NCBI GenBank assembly: GCA_025352565.1
Contig: JANXTF010000068.1
Coordinates: 1-64,000, forward strand
DNA length: 64,000 nt
From: Rhodospirillales bacterium
GTDB lineage: Bacteria > Pseudomonadota > Alphaproteobacteria > Acetobacterales > Acetobacteraceae
Reading direction: 5' to 3'
Below, in pieces: positions 46,601-56,584 of the stretch. Positions within the stretch are counted from its first letter, which is position 1, and each line of letters begins with the position of its first letter. The notes beneath the pieces are model-generated. The model had not been told where the DNA came from. It saw only the letters and a list, made by a program, of their open reading frames with translations, and made no database searches. The translations under genes were made by a program, and so were the position numbers.

Positions 46601-47254
46601 CTACCCCACCAACCGCCCCGCCTCCACCGAATGCGCGAAAAACCCCGCACCCCCCGTGCCTCCCGGCAGCCACGCCTTGCGGTGCGCCCTGAACCCTACT
46701 TCCATCGGCGCGGAAATCCAGTTCTGCCCGCCTGCCTGGGTCACGAACGGGCCCTGCGCCAGCAGCGTCGCCGCATCGATGTCGCTGGGGCGCAGGATGG
46801 CGATGTGGCCCGGCTTGTGCGGGTCGGGGTTCTCGTAAACCGCCACCGTCAGCGCCCCGGCATTGGCCCGCGCCTGCGCCGCCTGAACATCCGCCATCGT
46901 GTCCCACCCCTGCGCCACCGCCACCGGCGTCCGCAGCCAGGCCATCTGGGCGTTGGCCAGCAGGGTCGGGCTGTGTTCGGGCGGGCGCAGCAGATACACG
47001 CCGAGGCGCATCGCAATGCTGGCGACGAAGGCCGAGCAATGCGTATGCCCCTTGATGGTGGCGAACGGATGGATCGCCGCCCCCGTGTTCCACTCCACCT
47101 TGAAGCCCGGCAGCCACAGCCGCTCCACGCCGCTGCGGTCGAGGAACGATGCGAGCCCGGTCCCCTGTGCGCCCACCACGCCGCAGCATGGCGCGGCGAG
47201 GGCGGTGGCGGGAAGGCTGGCGAGCAGGCCAACGAAGCTGCGGCGGCAAAGCAT
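46601..47254 (-). CDS. Exported CHAP/NlpC-like protein (putative cysteine peptidase or amidase)
   Basis: A 217-residue protein with a signal peptide (MLCRRSFVGLLASLPATALA). The segment GHTHCSAFVASIAMRLGVYL (C73) followed by PGHIAILRPSD (H150) is laid out like the Cys and His of CHAP or NlpC/P60 peptidoglycan amidases, and a later Asn/Gln could complete the site. No close family name comes to mind. It is divergent from opgG, with 184 bp between starts, and might act on peptidoglycan or be an inactive relative. The exported nature is clear; the activity is inferred. Confidence 0.6.
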   Translation of the reverse strand: MLCRRSFVGLLASLPATALAAPCCGVVGAQGTGLASFLDRSGVERLWLPGFKVEWNTGAAIHPFATIKGHTHCSAFVASIAMRLGVYLLRPPEHSPTLLANAQMAWLRTPVAVAQGWDTMADVQAAQARANAGALTVAVYENPDPHKPGHIAILRPSDIDAATLLAQGPFVTQAGGQNWISAPMEVGFRAHRKAWLPGGTGGAGFFAHSVEAGRLVG

Positions 47255-47438
47255 GATGGGGCGTTCCTCGGTCGGCGGTCATGGGCGGTGTTGCGGCAGA
47301 CTACCGGGTGGTCCGCCCGTGCCGCACCAGTTTTTCGCAACGACTTGTCACATCCCGCACCGCACAATCCCCGACGAAACCCTTGCCCCCCCGGCACGAT
47401 AAAGCCTCCAGCACCATCGAGCCCCGAGGACCCGCGCC

Positions 47439-48965
47439 ATGCTTCGCCGCCAGCTTCTGCAAGGCAGCATGTCGTTCTCGGCATTGCTGCTCACCACCAC
47501 GCTCGCGCCAGCGGACTCGCCCACGAAGTCCCCCGGCGCCGTCCCGTTCGACCGCGCCACCATCCGCCGTCTTGCCGCGGACCTCGCCGCCAAGCCCTTC
47601 CAGCCGCCCGACACCAAGCTGCCGGACGCGCTGTCCAAACTCACCTACGACCAGTACCGCACGATCCGCTTCGACGCGTCCAAATCCCTCTGGCGCGGCC
47701 AGAAGCTGCCGTTCGAGGCGCAGTTCTTCCATCGCGGCTTTCTCTACTCCAACCGGGTGGACATCTTCGAGGTCGCCAACGGCCAGGCCATCCCGTTTCC
47801 CTACGCGCCAGACCTGTTCGACTTCGGCACCAACGCCCGCCCCCCCGCCGAGGATATCGGTTTTGCCGGCTTCCGCCTGCACGCCCCCATCAACAGGGGA
47901 GAATTCTACGACGAGTTCTGCGTGTTCCTGGGCGCCAGCTATTTCCGCGCCGTCGGCAAAGGCCAGACCTACGGCCTCTCCGCCCGTGGCCTTTCGATCA
48001 AGACCGGCGACCCGGCGGGCGAGGAATTCCCGTTCTTCAAGACCTTCTGGATCGAGCGCCCGGCCCAAGGCGCCGCCTCGGTGGTGATCCACGCCCTGCT
48101 CGACAGCGAGAGTGCCGCCGCCGCGTTCCGCTTCACCGTGCGCCCCGGCGAAGACACGGTGTTCGATGTGGAGATGACGCTCTACCCCCGCACCGACATC
48201 ACGGCGGCCGGCTTCGCGACCATGACCAGCATGTTCTACTTCGATGCCAACAGCCACGCCGGCGTCGACGATTATCGCCCCGGCGTGCATGACAGCGACG
48301 GGCTGCAGATGCTCACCTCGCGCAACGAGGATCTGTGGCGCCCGCTGGCCAACCCCACCACGCTGCAGATCAGCGCCTTCGCCGACCCGAGCCCGCGCGG
48401 CTTCGGGTTGATGCAGCGCAAGCGCGATTTCCGCGCCTATGACGACCTGGAGGCCCATTACGAGCAGCGCCCGAGCCTGTGGGTGGAGCCGATTGGCGAT
48501 GCGGGGGAGGGGGCCATCGAACTCATCGAAATCCCCACCAAGCAGGAGATCCACGACAACATCGTCGCCTTCTGGCGTCCCAGGCAGGTGCTCAAGGCCC
48601 GCATGGAACATATCTTCACCTACCGCCTGCACTGGTGCGTGCAGGCACCCATCCCGAACGAGATCGCGCGCGTGGCCGATACCCGAACCGGCACTGGAAC
48701 CGATGCCGCCAGCCGCTTGTTCATCCTGGAAGCCGCCGGCCCGGCACTCGGCAAAATCCCGGCGAATGCCGGGTTGCGCGTGGAGGTCTCAGCCGATCAC
48801 GGCAAGATCGCCAACGCCGTGGCCATGGCGAACCCCAAGCTCGGCACCTGGCGCATGAGTTTCGAACTATTGCCGGAGGGCGCCAAGCTGGTCGAACTCC
48901 GCGCCCGCCTCATGGGCGACCAGGGTCCGCTTTCGGAAACCTGGACCTACCGATGGACGGCCTGA
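47439..48965 (+). CDS. opgG: Glucan biosynthesis protein (OpgG/OpgD type)
   Basis: A 508-residue periplasmic protein required for osmoregulated periplasmic glucans (OPGs), acting on the backbone made by OpgH. The start has a twin-arginine-like signal (MLRRQLLQGSMSFSALLLTTTLA), a feature of the OpgD relatives. The fold is a beta-sandwich with the conserved segments DQYRTIRFDASKSLWRG, FFHRGFLYSNRVDIFEV, GFAGFRLHAPIN and FLGASYFRAVGKGQTYGLSARGL, and DGLQMLTSRNEDLWRPLANP in the middle. Its stop codon is overlapped by opgH by 13 bp, giving the usual opgGH order. I keep the name opgG for the operon position; opgD is the alternative. Confidence 0.92.
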   Translation: MLRRQLLQGSMSFSALLLTTTLAPADSPTKSPGAVPFDRATIRRLAADLAAKPFQPPDTKLPDALSKLTYDQYRTIRFDASKSLWRGQKLPFEAQFFHRGFLYSNRVDIFEVANGQAIPFPYAPDLFDFGTNARPPAEDIGFAGFRLHAPINRGEFYDEFCVFLGASYFRAVGKGQTYGLSARGLSIKTGDPAGEEFPFFKTFWIERPAQGAASVVIHALLDSESAAAAFRFTVRPGEDTVFDVEMTLYPRTDITAAGFATMTSMFYFDANSHAGVDDYRPGVHDSDGLQMLTSRNEDLWRPLANPTTLQISAFADPSPRGFGLMQRKRDFRAYDDLEAHYEQRPSLWVEPIGDAGEGAIELIEIPTKQEIHDNIVAFWRPRQVLKARMEHIFTYRLHWCVQAPIPNEIARVADTRTGTGTDAASRLFILEAAGPALGKIPANAGLRVEVSADHGKIANAVAMANPKLGTWRMSFELLPEGAKLVELRARLMGDQGPLSETWTYRWTA

Positions 48966-51076
48966 CCGCACATTTCCGGGCGCTCCCTGACGAGGCACCG
49001 TTGGCGATGCCGACGCAATGCTTGCGTACCGCCTCCGCCTCGAACCGCATGCCCACCACCACCCCGCGAATGATGCTGGCGCGGCGAATGCTGGTCATCG
49101 GCGGTGCCATCCTGTTCACCGCCGAAGGCGCCCACGAGATGTATCTCGTGCTCGGCGGCAGCGGCCTCACCATTCTGCAACTCGGCATCCTTGCGGTGTT
49201 CGTCGTGTTGTTCGCCTGGATCGCGCTCGCCTTCACCAGCGCCGTGTGCGGGTTTTTCTCGCTCATCGCCGGCGGCGGAAGCGGTCTCGGCATCTCCGTC
49301 ACGGGCCCGCTCCCCAGCCTCGCCTCGCGCACAGCCCTGTTGATGCCCACCTACAACGAGGCGCCCACCCGCGTCATGGCGGCACTCGAAGCGATCCACG
49401 GGGCACTCCGCGGGTGCGACGCCGTGGCCCATTTCGACATCTTCATCCTCAGCGACACCACCGACCCGGATGTCTGGATCGCGGAGGAAGCCGCCTTCCT
49501 CGCGTTGCGCGGCCGCACCGGGGATGACGGCCGCATCTTCTATCGGCGCCGTCCGAAGAACATCCAGCGCAAGGCCGGCAACATCGGCGAATGGGTGCGG
49601 CGCTTCGGCGCAAGCTATCCCCAGATGCTGGTGCTGGACGCCGACAGCGTGATGACCGGCGAGGTCATTGTTCGCATGGCCGCCGCCATGGAGCGCAACC
49701 CCGATGTCGGCCTGATCCAGACGCTGCCGATCATCGTCAACGGCAGCACCCTCTTTGCCCGGATGCAGCAATTCGCCGGCCGCGTGTACGGTCCCCTGAT
49801 CGCCCACGGCATTGCCTGGTGGCACGGCTCGGAGGGCAATTACTGGGGGCACAACGCCGTCATCCGCACCCAGGCCTTCGCCGAGCAGGCCGGCCTGCCG
49901 GAACTCCGCGGCCGCAAGCCGTTCGGCGGCCATATCCTCAGCCATGATTTCGTGGAGGCCGCCCTCATGCGGCGCGGCGGCTGGGCGGTCCACATGATCC
50001 CGTCGCTGCAAGGCAGTTACGAGGAAAGCCCGCCCTCGCTCACCGAACTCGCCGTGCGCGACCGCCGCTGGTGCCAGGGCAATCTGCAGCACGCGGCCGT
50101 GCTGTCCGCGCGCGGCCTGCACTGGGTCAGCCGGCTGCATCTGCTGATGGGCATCGGCTCGTACATCACCGCACCGTTGTGGCTGTTGTTCCTCGTCACC
50201 GGCATCCTGATCTCGCTCCAGGCCCGCTTCGTGCCGCCGAACTATTTCCCGGCCGGGCGCTCGCTGTTTCCGCTGTGGCCATCGGTCGACCCGGTTCGCT
50301 CCATGTGGGTCTTCGTCGGCACGATGGCCGTGCTGCTCGCCCCCAAAATGCTCGCCTATGTCGTGCTGCTTTTCAACGCCGAGGAACGCCGGGGCTGCGG
50401 CGGCGCGATCCGCGCGTTCGTCAGTCTGCTGCTGGAAACCTTGATCGCGGGCCTGATCGCGCCCGTCGCGATGCTGATCCAGTCCATGCACGTCGTCTCG
50501 ATCCTCGGCGGCCGCGACGGCGGCTGGCAGCCGCAGAAGCGCGACGACGGCGGCATCGCGTTCCGCGACGTGGCCCGTGCCTATTGGCGCTACACCGTGT
50601 TCGGCCTCCTCCTCGGCGTGCTCGCGTTCTTCGTGTCGTTCGCGCTGGCGCTGTGGATGTCTCCGGTCGTGATCGGTTTGGCGTTGGCCATCCCGTTGGT
50701 GGCGCTGACCGGCTCGCGCAAAGCGGGCCTGGCACTCCGCCGCGCGGGCCTGCTCCTGATCCCCGAGGAACGCGCGCCGCCCTCCGTGCTGGAGCATGCG
50801 CTGGCGCTGCAACGCGACCTCGCCACCGCGCCAACGCCGCCCTCGCTCCAGCGCCTGCTCTCAGACCCGGCCCTGCTCGGCGCCCACCGCGCCATGCTGG
50901 CACCCCCGCGCCGTCCGCGCGAGGGTCCGATCGACCCGCATCTCGTCATGGGCCTCGCCAAGCTCGACGAGGTGGAGACGTTGCAAGGCGCCAGTACCCA
51001 TCTCGCAAAATCCGAACTGGCCGCGGTTCTGGCGGACCGGAGAGGTCTCGACCGGCTGGCATCCCTGCGGGCGTGA
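48953..51076 (+). CDS. opgH: Glucans biosynthesis glucosyltransferase OpgH
   Basis: A 707-residue inner-membrane GT2 enzyme that builds the beta-glucan backbone of OPGs. It starts MDGLTAHFRALPDEAPLAMP, a typical OpgH start, at ATG 48953 inside the end of opgG. Two membrane segments precede the GT domain (LMPTYNEAPTRVMAALEAI), which shows the LVLDADSVMTG metal site, SHDFVEAALMRRGG and the terminal RDRRWCQGNLQH (QxxRW-like) motif. Several more hydrophobic segments follow, then a hydrophilic C-terminal tail. UDP-glucose is the donor in the family. Convergent with the RND pump genes, with a 15-bp tandem repeat between. Confidence 0.94.
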   Translation: MDGLTAHFRALPDEAPLAMPTQCLRTASASNRMPTTTPRMMLARRMLVIGGAILFTAEGAHEMYLVLGGSGLTILQLGILAVFVVLFAWIALAFTSAVCGFFSLIAGGGSGLGISVTGPLPSLASRTALLMPTYNEAPTRVMAALEAIHGALRGCDAVAHFDIFILSDTTDPDVWIAEEAAFLALRGRTGDDGRIFYRRRPKNIQRKAGNIGEWVRRFGASYPQMLVLDADSVMTGEVIVRMAAAMERNPDVGLIQTLPIIVNGSTLFARMQQFAGRVYGPLIAHGIAWWHGSEGNYWGHNAVIRTQAFAEQAGLPELRGRKPFGGHILSHDFVEAALMRRGGWAVHMIPSLQGSYEESPPSLTELAVRDRRWCQGNLQHAAVLSARGLHWVSRLHLLMGIGSYITAPLWLLFLVTGILISLQARFVPPNYFPAGRSLFPLWPSVDPVRSMWVFVGTMAVLLAPKMLAYVVLLFNAEERRGCGGAIRAFVSLLLETLIAGLIAPVAMLIQSMHVVSILGGRDGGWQPQKRDDGGIAFRDVARAYWRYTVFGLLLGVLAFFVSFALALWMSPVVIGLALAIPLVALTGSRKAGLALRRAGLLLIPEERAPPSVLEHALALQRDLATAPTPPSLQRLLSDPALLGAHRAMLAPPRRPREGPIDPHLVMGLAKLDEVETLQGASTHLAKSELAAVLADRRGLDRLASLRA

Positions 51077-51123
51077 TGGCGGTCGCAAAAGCCGGCCAGC
51101 GATCGTCTCTCGCCGCTCAATGC

Positions 51124-51183
51124 GCCCCCTCGATGAGGCCCCCCTCAATGAGGCCCCCCTCAATGAGGCCCCCCTCAATGAGG
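51124..51183. repeat. Four tandem copies of a 15-bp palindromic unit between opgH and the RND gene
   Basis: The unit CCCCCCTCAATGAGG is repeated at 51139, 51154 and 51169 with perfect copies, preceded by an imperfect copy at 51124 (GCCCCCTCGATGAGG). Each unit contains the inverted repeat CCTC-AAT-GAGG, so the array can form a row of small hairpins on either strand. The last copy includes the stop codon of the RND permease (51175-51177). It lies in the 98 bp separating convergent genes and has no T-run. Confidence 0.85.
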
Positions 51184-54100
51184 CAGGGGCGCCTTGCGTC
51201 CGAACCGCGCTTTGGTCCGCTCGCGGATGGTCTGAAACACGACATACAGCATCGGGATCAGGAATATCCCGATCGAGCTTGCCGCCAGCATTCCCGCGAA
51301 CACCGGCGTTCCCACCGCCCGCCGGCTCAGCATGGCGGCTCCCTGGGCCGTCACCAGCGGGATCAGCCCCAGGATGAACGCGATCGAGGTCATCATCACG
51401 GCGCGGAACCGCATCTGGGCGCCCAGCGCCGCGGCCTCCATGATCGACTTGCCAGCCTCACGCTGTTCCTTGGCGAAGGCGATGATCAGAATCCCGTTCT
51501 TGGCCGCCAGCGCGATCAGCACCACCAGCCCGATCTGCGCGTACAGATCCAATGACATGCCGGTCAGGATCATGCCGATGAACGAGCCCAGCACACCCAC
51601 GGTCACCGACAGCAGCACCGGGATCGGGATCATCCAGCTTTCGTACAGCGCCACCAGGAACAGGTAGGCGAACAGCACCGCCAGCGCCAAAATCTGGCCG
51701 GTCTGCCCCGAGGCCTGCACCTCCTGGTACGCCGTCCCGGTCCACTCGAAATCATACCCCGGCGGCAGCGTACGGCGGGACACCTCCGCCATTGCCTGCA
51801 ACGCGGCCCCCGACGACACGCCGGCCCCGGGCGCGCCGTTCACCGTCACGGAACGGTAGTTGTTGTAGCGGCTGATCGTCTGCGGCCCGAGCACCACCCG
51901 CGCATCGGCGATGGCGCGCAGCGGCACCATCGTGCCGGTTTTGTTGCGCACGAAAATGCGCCAGATCGCCGGGATGTCGGTGCGATCCACCGCCTCGCCC
52001 TGGAGGTTGACCTGCCAGGTGCGTCCGAACAGATTGAAGTCGTTGACGTAAATTCCGCCCAGGGTCGCCTGCAACGCGGCGAACACGTCGCTGATGTTGA
52101 CCCCGAGCGCCTGCGCCTTGTCGCGGTCGATGTCCAGGTACAGGCTCGGCGTGGTCGGACTGAAGGTCGAGAACACGCGGCTCATGCGCGGGTCCTGGTT
52201 GGCCGCCCCCACCAGACCCTGCACCACGCTGCCCATCTCGACCGGCTCGCGGCCCTCGAGGTTCTGCAACTGGTACTCGAAGCCGCCGCTGGTCGAGAGC
52301 CCAATGATCGGCGGCAGGTTGAACGCCAGCACGATCGCGTCGCGGATCTGCGAGGTGGCGCCGAACACGCGGCCGATCACCGCCTGCACCTTGTCGGCCA
52401 CCGCCGTCCGGTCGGCGAACGGCTTGAGGCGCGCGACCATGAATGCGGCATTGCTCTGCGCGCCGCCGTCGAGCAGCGAGAAGCCCACGACGGCCAGCGT
52501 GTTCTCGATCTGCGGCAGCCCCTTGAGCACGCCCTCCACGCGCTCCACCACGGCGCGCGTGCGGGCGACCGACGCGCCATCCGGCAACTGCACCGCCATG
52601 AAGAACGCGCCCTGGTCTTCTTCCGGCAGGAACCCGGTCGGCGTTCGCAGCGATAGCCCGAACGTGCCGGCCGCAAACACCCCAACCAGCAGCACGGCGA
52701 CGATCGCGAGGCGGATGAACCGCCGCACCAGGGCGGCATACCCGTCGCGGACATGGTCGATCCCGCGCATCACGCGACCCATGATGCCGCGCCTGGCGCC
52801 GGTGTGGCGCAGGAACACTCCGCACAGCGCGGGCGACAATGTCAGCGCGTTGATGGCGGAAATCAGCATGGCCACGCTGATCGTCACCGCGAACTGGCGG
52901 AACAGCTGCCCCGATATCCCGGGGATGAACGCGATCGGCACGAACACCGACAGCAGCACCAGCGTGATCGCCACGATCGGCCCGGTGATCTGGGCCATCG
53001 CCTTCTTGGTGGCCTCCCTGGGCGACAGGTCCGGCTCCTCCTGCATCACGCGCTCGACGTTCTCGACCACCACGATCGCGTCATCGACCACGATGCCGAT
53101 GGCCAGCACCATCGCCAGCAGCGACACCGTGTTGGCCGAATACCCCACCGCCAGCAGCACCGCGAACGTCGTGACCAGGCTCACCGGCACCGCGATGGTG
53201 GGGATGATCGTCGCGCGGAAATTCCCGAGGAACAGAAACACCACGATCACCACGAGCACGAACGCCTCGGCCAGAGTCTTGATGACCTCGCCGATCGTGT
53301 CGCTGACGAAGGTGGAGCTGTCATAGAACACGATGGTCTTCATGCCCTCGGGGAAGCGTTTGCCGAGGTCGTCGAGCGTCTGGCGCACGCGCGCCGAGGT
53401 GGAAACCGCGTTGGCCCCGGGCGCCAGATAGATGCCGATGGTGACCGCGGGGTTGCCGTTGAACCGGCTCTCGGTGTCCTGGCTCGCGGCGCCCAGCTCC
53501 ACCCGCGCCACGTCGCGCACCCGCAGCACCGAGCCATCGGGGTTGGCGCGCACCACGATGTTGCCGAACTCCTCGGGCGAGGTGAGCCGTCCCTTGGTTT
53601 GCAGATTGATTTGGAACTGCGTGTCCGCACTGGTCGGCCGCGCGCCGACACGGCCCACCGCCGCCTGCGTGTTCTGCGCCTGGATCGCGCTCACGATGTC
53701 GCTGGGTGCCAGGTTCAGGCTGATCAGCCGGTCGGTGTAGAACCAGATGCGCATCGAGTAGTCGAGCGCGCCGAACACGAAGGCCTGGCCCACGCCCTGC
53801 ACGCGGGCGAGGCGGTCCAGGATGTTGATGGTCACGTAGTTGCTGATGAACAACGGGGCCTGCTTGCCGCCCTCGCTGTAGAAGCCGAGGAACTCCAGGA
53901 TCGCCGCACTGCGCTTTTGCGCGGTCACGCCCTGGCGCTGCACCTCCGGCGGCAGCTTGGACAGGGCCGCCTGCACGCGGTTGTTGACGTTGACCGTGTC
54001 GATGTCGGCGTCGGTGCCCAGTTGGAAGCTGACCGTCAGCGAGTAGCTGCCGTCATTGGCGCTGTTGGACTTCATGTACAACATGCGGTCCGCACCGTTG

Positions 54101-54309
54101 ATGGCGGCTTCCAGCGGCTGTGCCACGGTGGCCTCCACGACGGCCGCCGAGGCGCCAGGATAGCGCGCGGTCACCTGTACCTGCGGCGGCACGATGTCGG
54201 GGAATTGCGCCACCGGCAGGCGGGTCAGCGAGATCAACCCCGCGATCGTCATCACGATGGCGATCACCACCGCGAGTCGCGGGCGATCGACGAAGACGGC
54301 GGAGATCAC
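51175..54309 (-). CDS. RND multidrug efflux permease (HAE1 family, AcrB-like)
   Basis: A 1044-residue trimeric inner-membrane pump that exports drugs using the proton gradient. The first segment ([23 protein letters not shown]) and the porter opening [30 protein letters not shown] are typical. The proton-relay helix is [26 protein letters not shown], with the paired Asp, and the C-terminal half has [20 protein letters not shown] with the relay Lys. Length equals that of AcrB. It follows the adaptor gene (3 bp gap). An outer-membrane channel gene is not in the window, so the complex probably uses a TolC-type protein encoded elsewhere. Confidence 0.95.
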   Translation of the reverse strand: MISAVFVDRPRLAVVIAIVMTIAGLISLTRLPVAQFPDIVPPQVQVTARYPGASAAVVEATVAQPLEAAINGADRMLYMKSNSANDGSYSLTVSFQLGTDADIDTVNVNNRVQAALSKLPPEVQRQGVTAQKRSAAILEFLGFYSEGGKQAPLFISNYVTINILDRLARVQGVGQAFVFGALDYSMRIWFYTDRLISLNLAPSDIVSAIQAQNTQAAVGRVGARPTSADTQFQINLQTKGRLTSPEEFGNIVVRANPDGSVLRVRDVARVELGAASQDTESRFNGNPAVTIGIYLAPGANAVSTSARVRQTLDDLGKRFPEGMKTIVFYDSSTFVSDTIGEVIKTLAEAFVLVVIVVFLFLGNFRATIIPTIAVPVSLVTTFAVLLAVGYSANTVSLLAMVLAIGIVVDDAIVVVENVERVMQEEPDLSPREATKKAMAQITGPIVAITLVLLSVFVPIAFIPGISGQLFRQFAVTISVAMLISAINALTLSPALCGVFLRHTGARRGIMGRVMRGIDHVRDGYAALVRRFIRLAIVAVLLVGVFAAGTFGLSLRTPTGFLPEEDQGAFFMAVQLPDGASVARTRAVVERVEGVLKGLPQIENTLAVVGFSLLDGGAQSNAAFMVARLKPFADRTAVADKVQAVIGRVFGATSQIRDAIVLAFNLPPIIGLSTSGGFEYQLQNLEGREPVEMGSVVQGLVGAANQDPRMSRVFSTFSPTTPSLYLDIDRDKAQALGVNISDVFAALQATLGGIYVNDFNLFGRTWQVNLQGEAVDRTDIPAIWRIFVRNKTGTMVPLRAIADARVVLGPQTISRYNNYRSVTVNGAPGAGVSSGAALQAMAEVSRRTLPPGYDFEWTGTAYQEVQASGQTGQILALAVLFAYLFLVALYESWMIPIPVLLSVTVGVLGSFIGMILTGMSLDLYAQIGLVVLIALAAKNGILIIAFAKEQREAGKSIMEAAALGAQMRFRAVMMTSIAFILGLIPLVTAQGAAMLSRRAVGTPVFAGMLAASSIGIFLIPMLYVVFQTIRERTKARFGRKAPLPH

Positions 54310-54312
54310 GGG

Positions 54313-55476
54313 CTATTTCCCGGCCGGCGCGGCGCCCGGCGGGCCGCCGGCCGGCGGCCCTGGGTTCACCTTGGCACCCGGACGAACCCGCTGCAGCCCG
54401 TCCACCACCACAATGTCGCCTTCGGCAAGCCCGCCCGCCACCACCGCGACCGTGGGCGTCGACTGGCCCAGTTGGATGCGCCGCTGCGTCGCGGTGTTCG
54501 TGTCGTCCAGCACATAGACGTAGCTGCCCTGCTGGTCCGACAGCACGGCGGTGCGCGGCACGGCGAGCGCCTGCACCGGCTCCACCCCCTCCACCGTGAC
54601 CGTCACGAATTCGCCATCGGCGAGGTCGCGGTTGCCGACATCGCCGATCTTGGCGCCGGCGCGGAGCGGATTCGGGATTTTGGCCCGCAACGTCAGCGTG
54701 TCGGTGTTGGCCGCGACACTGGGATCGACATAGTCCAGATGCCCCGTCTGGCCATACATCGTGCCGTCCGGCAGCTTCACCTTGACGACCACGGCGCCCA
54801 GCCCGCCCTTGTCGGCATAGCGGTTCCGCAGGTCGATGGCGGCGCGCACCGCCACCGGGAACAGCACATACATCGGGTCCTGGCTCACGATGCTCACCAG
54901 CGGGCCGCTGCCGGGCGTCACCACGTTGCCGACGCTGAGTGCGGTGCGGCCGATCTTGCCCGCGACCGGCGCCTTGATCTCGGTGTAATCGAGGTTGATC
55001 TGCGAACTCTTCAACTGCGCCTGCGCGCCCAGAAGCTGTGCCGCCTGGCTGGCCTGCTGCGCCAGCGCGTCGTCCAGCGTCGAACGCTGCCCCGCCGGGG
55101 TGTTGATGAGCGATTGCTGCCGCCCCACCCCGAGCGTCGCGTTGCGCAGCAATGCCCCGAATTGCTGTGCCGCAGCCTGCTTGGCCTGGAGATCGGCCTC
55201 GAACGGCGCGCGGTCCAGCCGGTACAGCAAATCCCCCTTGCTCACCTCGTTGCCCTCCACGAACAGCCGCTCCAGGATGAACGCCGTCACCCGCGCCACG
55301 ATATCCACCCGGTCGATCGCCTGGACCCGGCCCACGAACTCGCTGGTCTCCGTCACCGCTTGCCGCCTGGCCTTCACCACCCCCACGGCCGGCGGCCCCG
55401 GTGGCCCCGGCTGGGCCACGGCGGGTGACGCCACCGACAGGGCGGACAGCAGCATGAACAAGCGGCGCAATCGCAT
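54313..55476 (-). CDS. RND efflux adaptor (membrane fusion protein, AcrA-like)
   Basis: A 387-residue periplasmic adaptor with a signal peptide (MRLRRLFMLLSALSVASPAVAQ). The sequence runs through the barrel-sandwich half (VGRVQAIDRVDIVARVTAFILERLFVEGNEVSKGDLLYRLD), a hairpin of two long helices (about 105-170), the second lipoyl half (DYTEIKAPVAGKIGRTALSVGNVV), then beta-barrel and membrane-proximal domains. There is no Cys at the predicted cleavage site, so it is not lipid-anchored in the usual way. First gene of the operon with the AcrB-like permease. Confidence 0.94.
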   Translation of the reverse strand: MRLRRLFMLLSALSVASPAVAQPGPPGPPAVGVVKARRQAVTETSEFVGRVQAIDRVDIVARVTAFILERLFVEGNEVSKGDLLYRLDRAPFEADLQAKQAAAQQFGALLRNATLGVGRQQSLINTPAGQRSTLDDALAQQASQAAQLLGAQAQLKSSQINLDYTEIKAPVAGKIGRTALSVGNVVTPGSGPLVSIVSQDPMYVLFPVAVRAAIDLRNRYADKGGLGAVVVKVKLPDGTMYGQTGHLDYVDPSVAANTDTLTLRAKIPNPLRAGAKIGDVGNRDLADGEFVTVTVEGVEPVQALAVPRTAVLSDQQGSYVYVLDDTNTATQRRIQLGQSTPTVAVVAGGLAEGDIVVVDGLQRVRPGAKVNPGPPAGGPPGAAPAGK

Positions 55477-55657
55477 CGCGAACCTCGCGGGCAGGAAGGT
55501 GGAGCGTAGAAATAGCCGTGTTGACGCCAAATGCGAGGGGAGGACGCATTCGGCCGGTGGTTGACCTGCTTCCCCACACGGGGGGAGCACAAGCCCGGCC
55601 ATGACGGCTGCGATAAGGCGGGGTATGCTGCACGCCCACACGACAGGGAAGCCCGCT

Positions 55658-56581
55658 ATGGCAAAGGAACACGTCATCGTCTGCGAGGTCGGCCCGCGTG
55701 ACGGCCTGCAGATGGCAAAGACCATCATGCCGACCGCCACGAAAACCCGCTGGATCGCCGCTATCGCCGCCGCCGGCGTCCCCGAGATCGAGGTCGGCAG
55801 CTTCGTCCCCGCGCGTTTGATCCCGCAAATGGCCGACACCGCCGAGATCGTGCGCCGCGCCGTGCTGCTGCCCCGCGTGGTCGTGGTCGCCCTGGCGCCA
55901 AATTTGCGCGGCGCGCAGGACGCCTACGCCGCCGGCGCGCACCGCGTCAGCGTCCCCGTCTCGGTCAGCGAGGGCCACAGCCGCGCCAACACCAACCGCA
56001 GCCCGATGGAGCAGGTGGCCGAGGTCGGCCGCATCGTCGCCTGGCTCGGCACCCAGCCGCGGCGCGTCGAGGTCGAGGGCGCCTGCTCGACGTCGTTCGG
56101 CTGCTCGATCGACGGCGCGGTGCCCGAAGCCAACGTGGTCCGCGTGGCCGAGGGGCTGGTGGCGGCCGGGGTGGACGGCATCGGTCTTGCCGACACCGTG
56201 GGCTACGGCCATCCGGCGCAGATCCGCTCCGTGGTCCGCGCGGTGCGCGCGGCCATCGGCGACAAGCTGGAGGGCCTGCATCTGCACGACACGATGGGCC
56301 TCGGCCTCGCCAACGCGCTGGCCGGGCTGGAGGAAGGCATCCGCAACTTCGACGCCTCGCTGGCGGGCCTCGGCGGCTGCCCCTTCGCTCCCGGCGCGTC
56401 CGGCAACATCGTCACCGAAGACCTCGTGTTCATGCTGGAAAGCATGGGGTTCGACACCGGCATCGACATCGAACGACTGGTCGCCGCCCGTGCCATCCTG
56501 GCCGAGGGCCTGCCGAACGAGCCGGTCCACGGCGCCGTCTCGCGCGCCGGGCTGCCGCGAACCTTCCGCATGGCGGCCTGA
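55658..56581 (+). CDS. Hydroxymethylglutaryl-CoA lyase
   Basis: A 307-residue TIM-barrel lyase of the HMG-CoA lyase family. It starts VIVCEVGPRDGLQMAKT (metal and substrate Asp/Arg), has the FGCSIDGAV and IGLADTVGYGHPAQIRSV segments, HLHDTMGLGLANALAG with the metal His pair, and the diagnostic FDASLAGLGGCPFAPGASGN with the catalytic Cys. It cleaves HMG-CoA into acetyl-CoA and acetoacetate, or a close analogue such as citramalyl-type esters. Start ATG 55658 (MAKEHVIVCEV) follows a leader frame that is not conserved. The CaiB gene follows 3 bp later, so the two probably form a pathway step. Confidence 0.93.
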   Translation: MAKEHVIVCEVGPRDGLQMAKTIMPTATKTRWIAAIAAAGVPEIEVGSFVPARLIPQMADTAEIVRRAVLLPRVVVVALAPNLRGAQDAYAAGAHRVSVPVSVSEGHSRANTNRSPMEQVAEVGRIVAWLGTQPRRVEVEGACSTSFGCSIDGAVPEANVVRVAEGLVAAGVDGIGLADTVGYGHPAQIRSVVRAVRAAIGDKLEGLHLHDTMGLGLANALAGLEEGIRNFDASLAGLGGCPFAPGASGNIVTEDLVFMLESMGFDTGIDIERLVAARAILAEGLPNEPVHGAVSRAGLPRTFRMAA

Positions 56582-56584
56582 GCG

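Noticed and set aside
48479-48952. Longer N-terminal extension of opgH into opgG
   Set aside because: The in-frame extension is opgG read in another frame; the typical OpgH start MDGLTAHFRALP is at 48953.
51124-51183. CRISPR-like array
   Set aside because: Units are contiguous at 15 bp with no unique spacers and no cas genes nearby.
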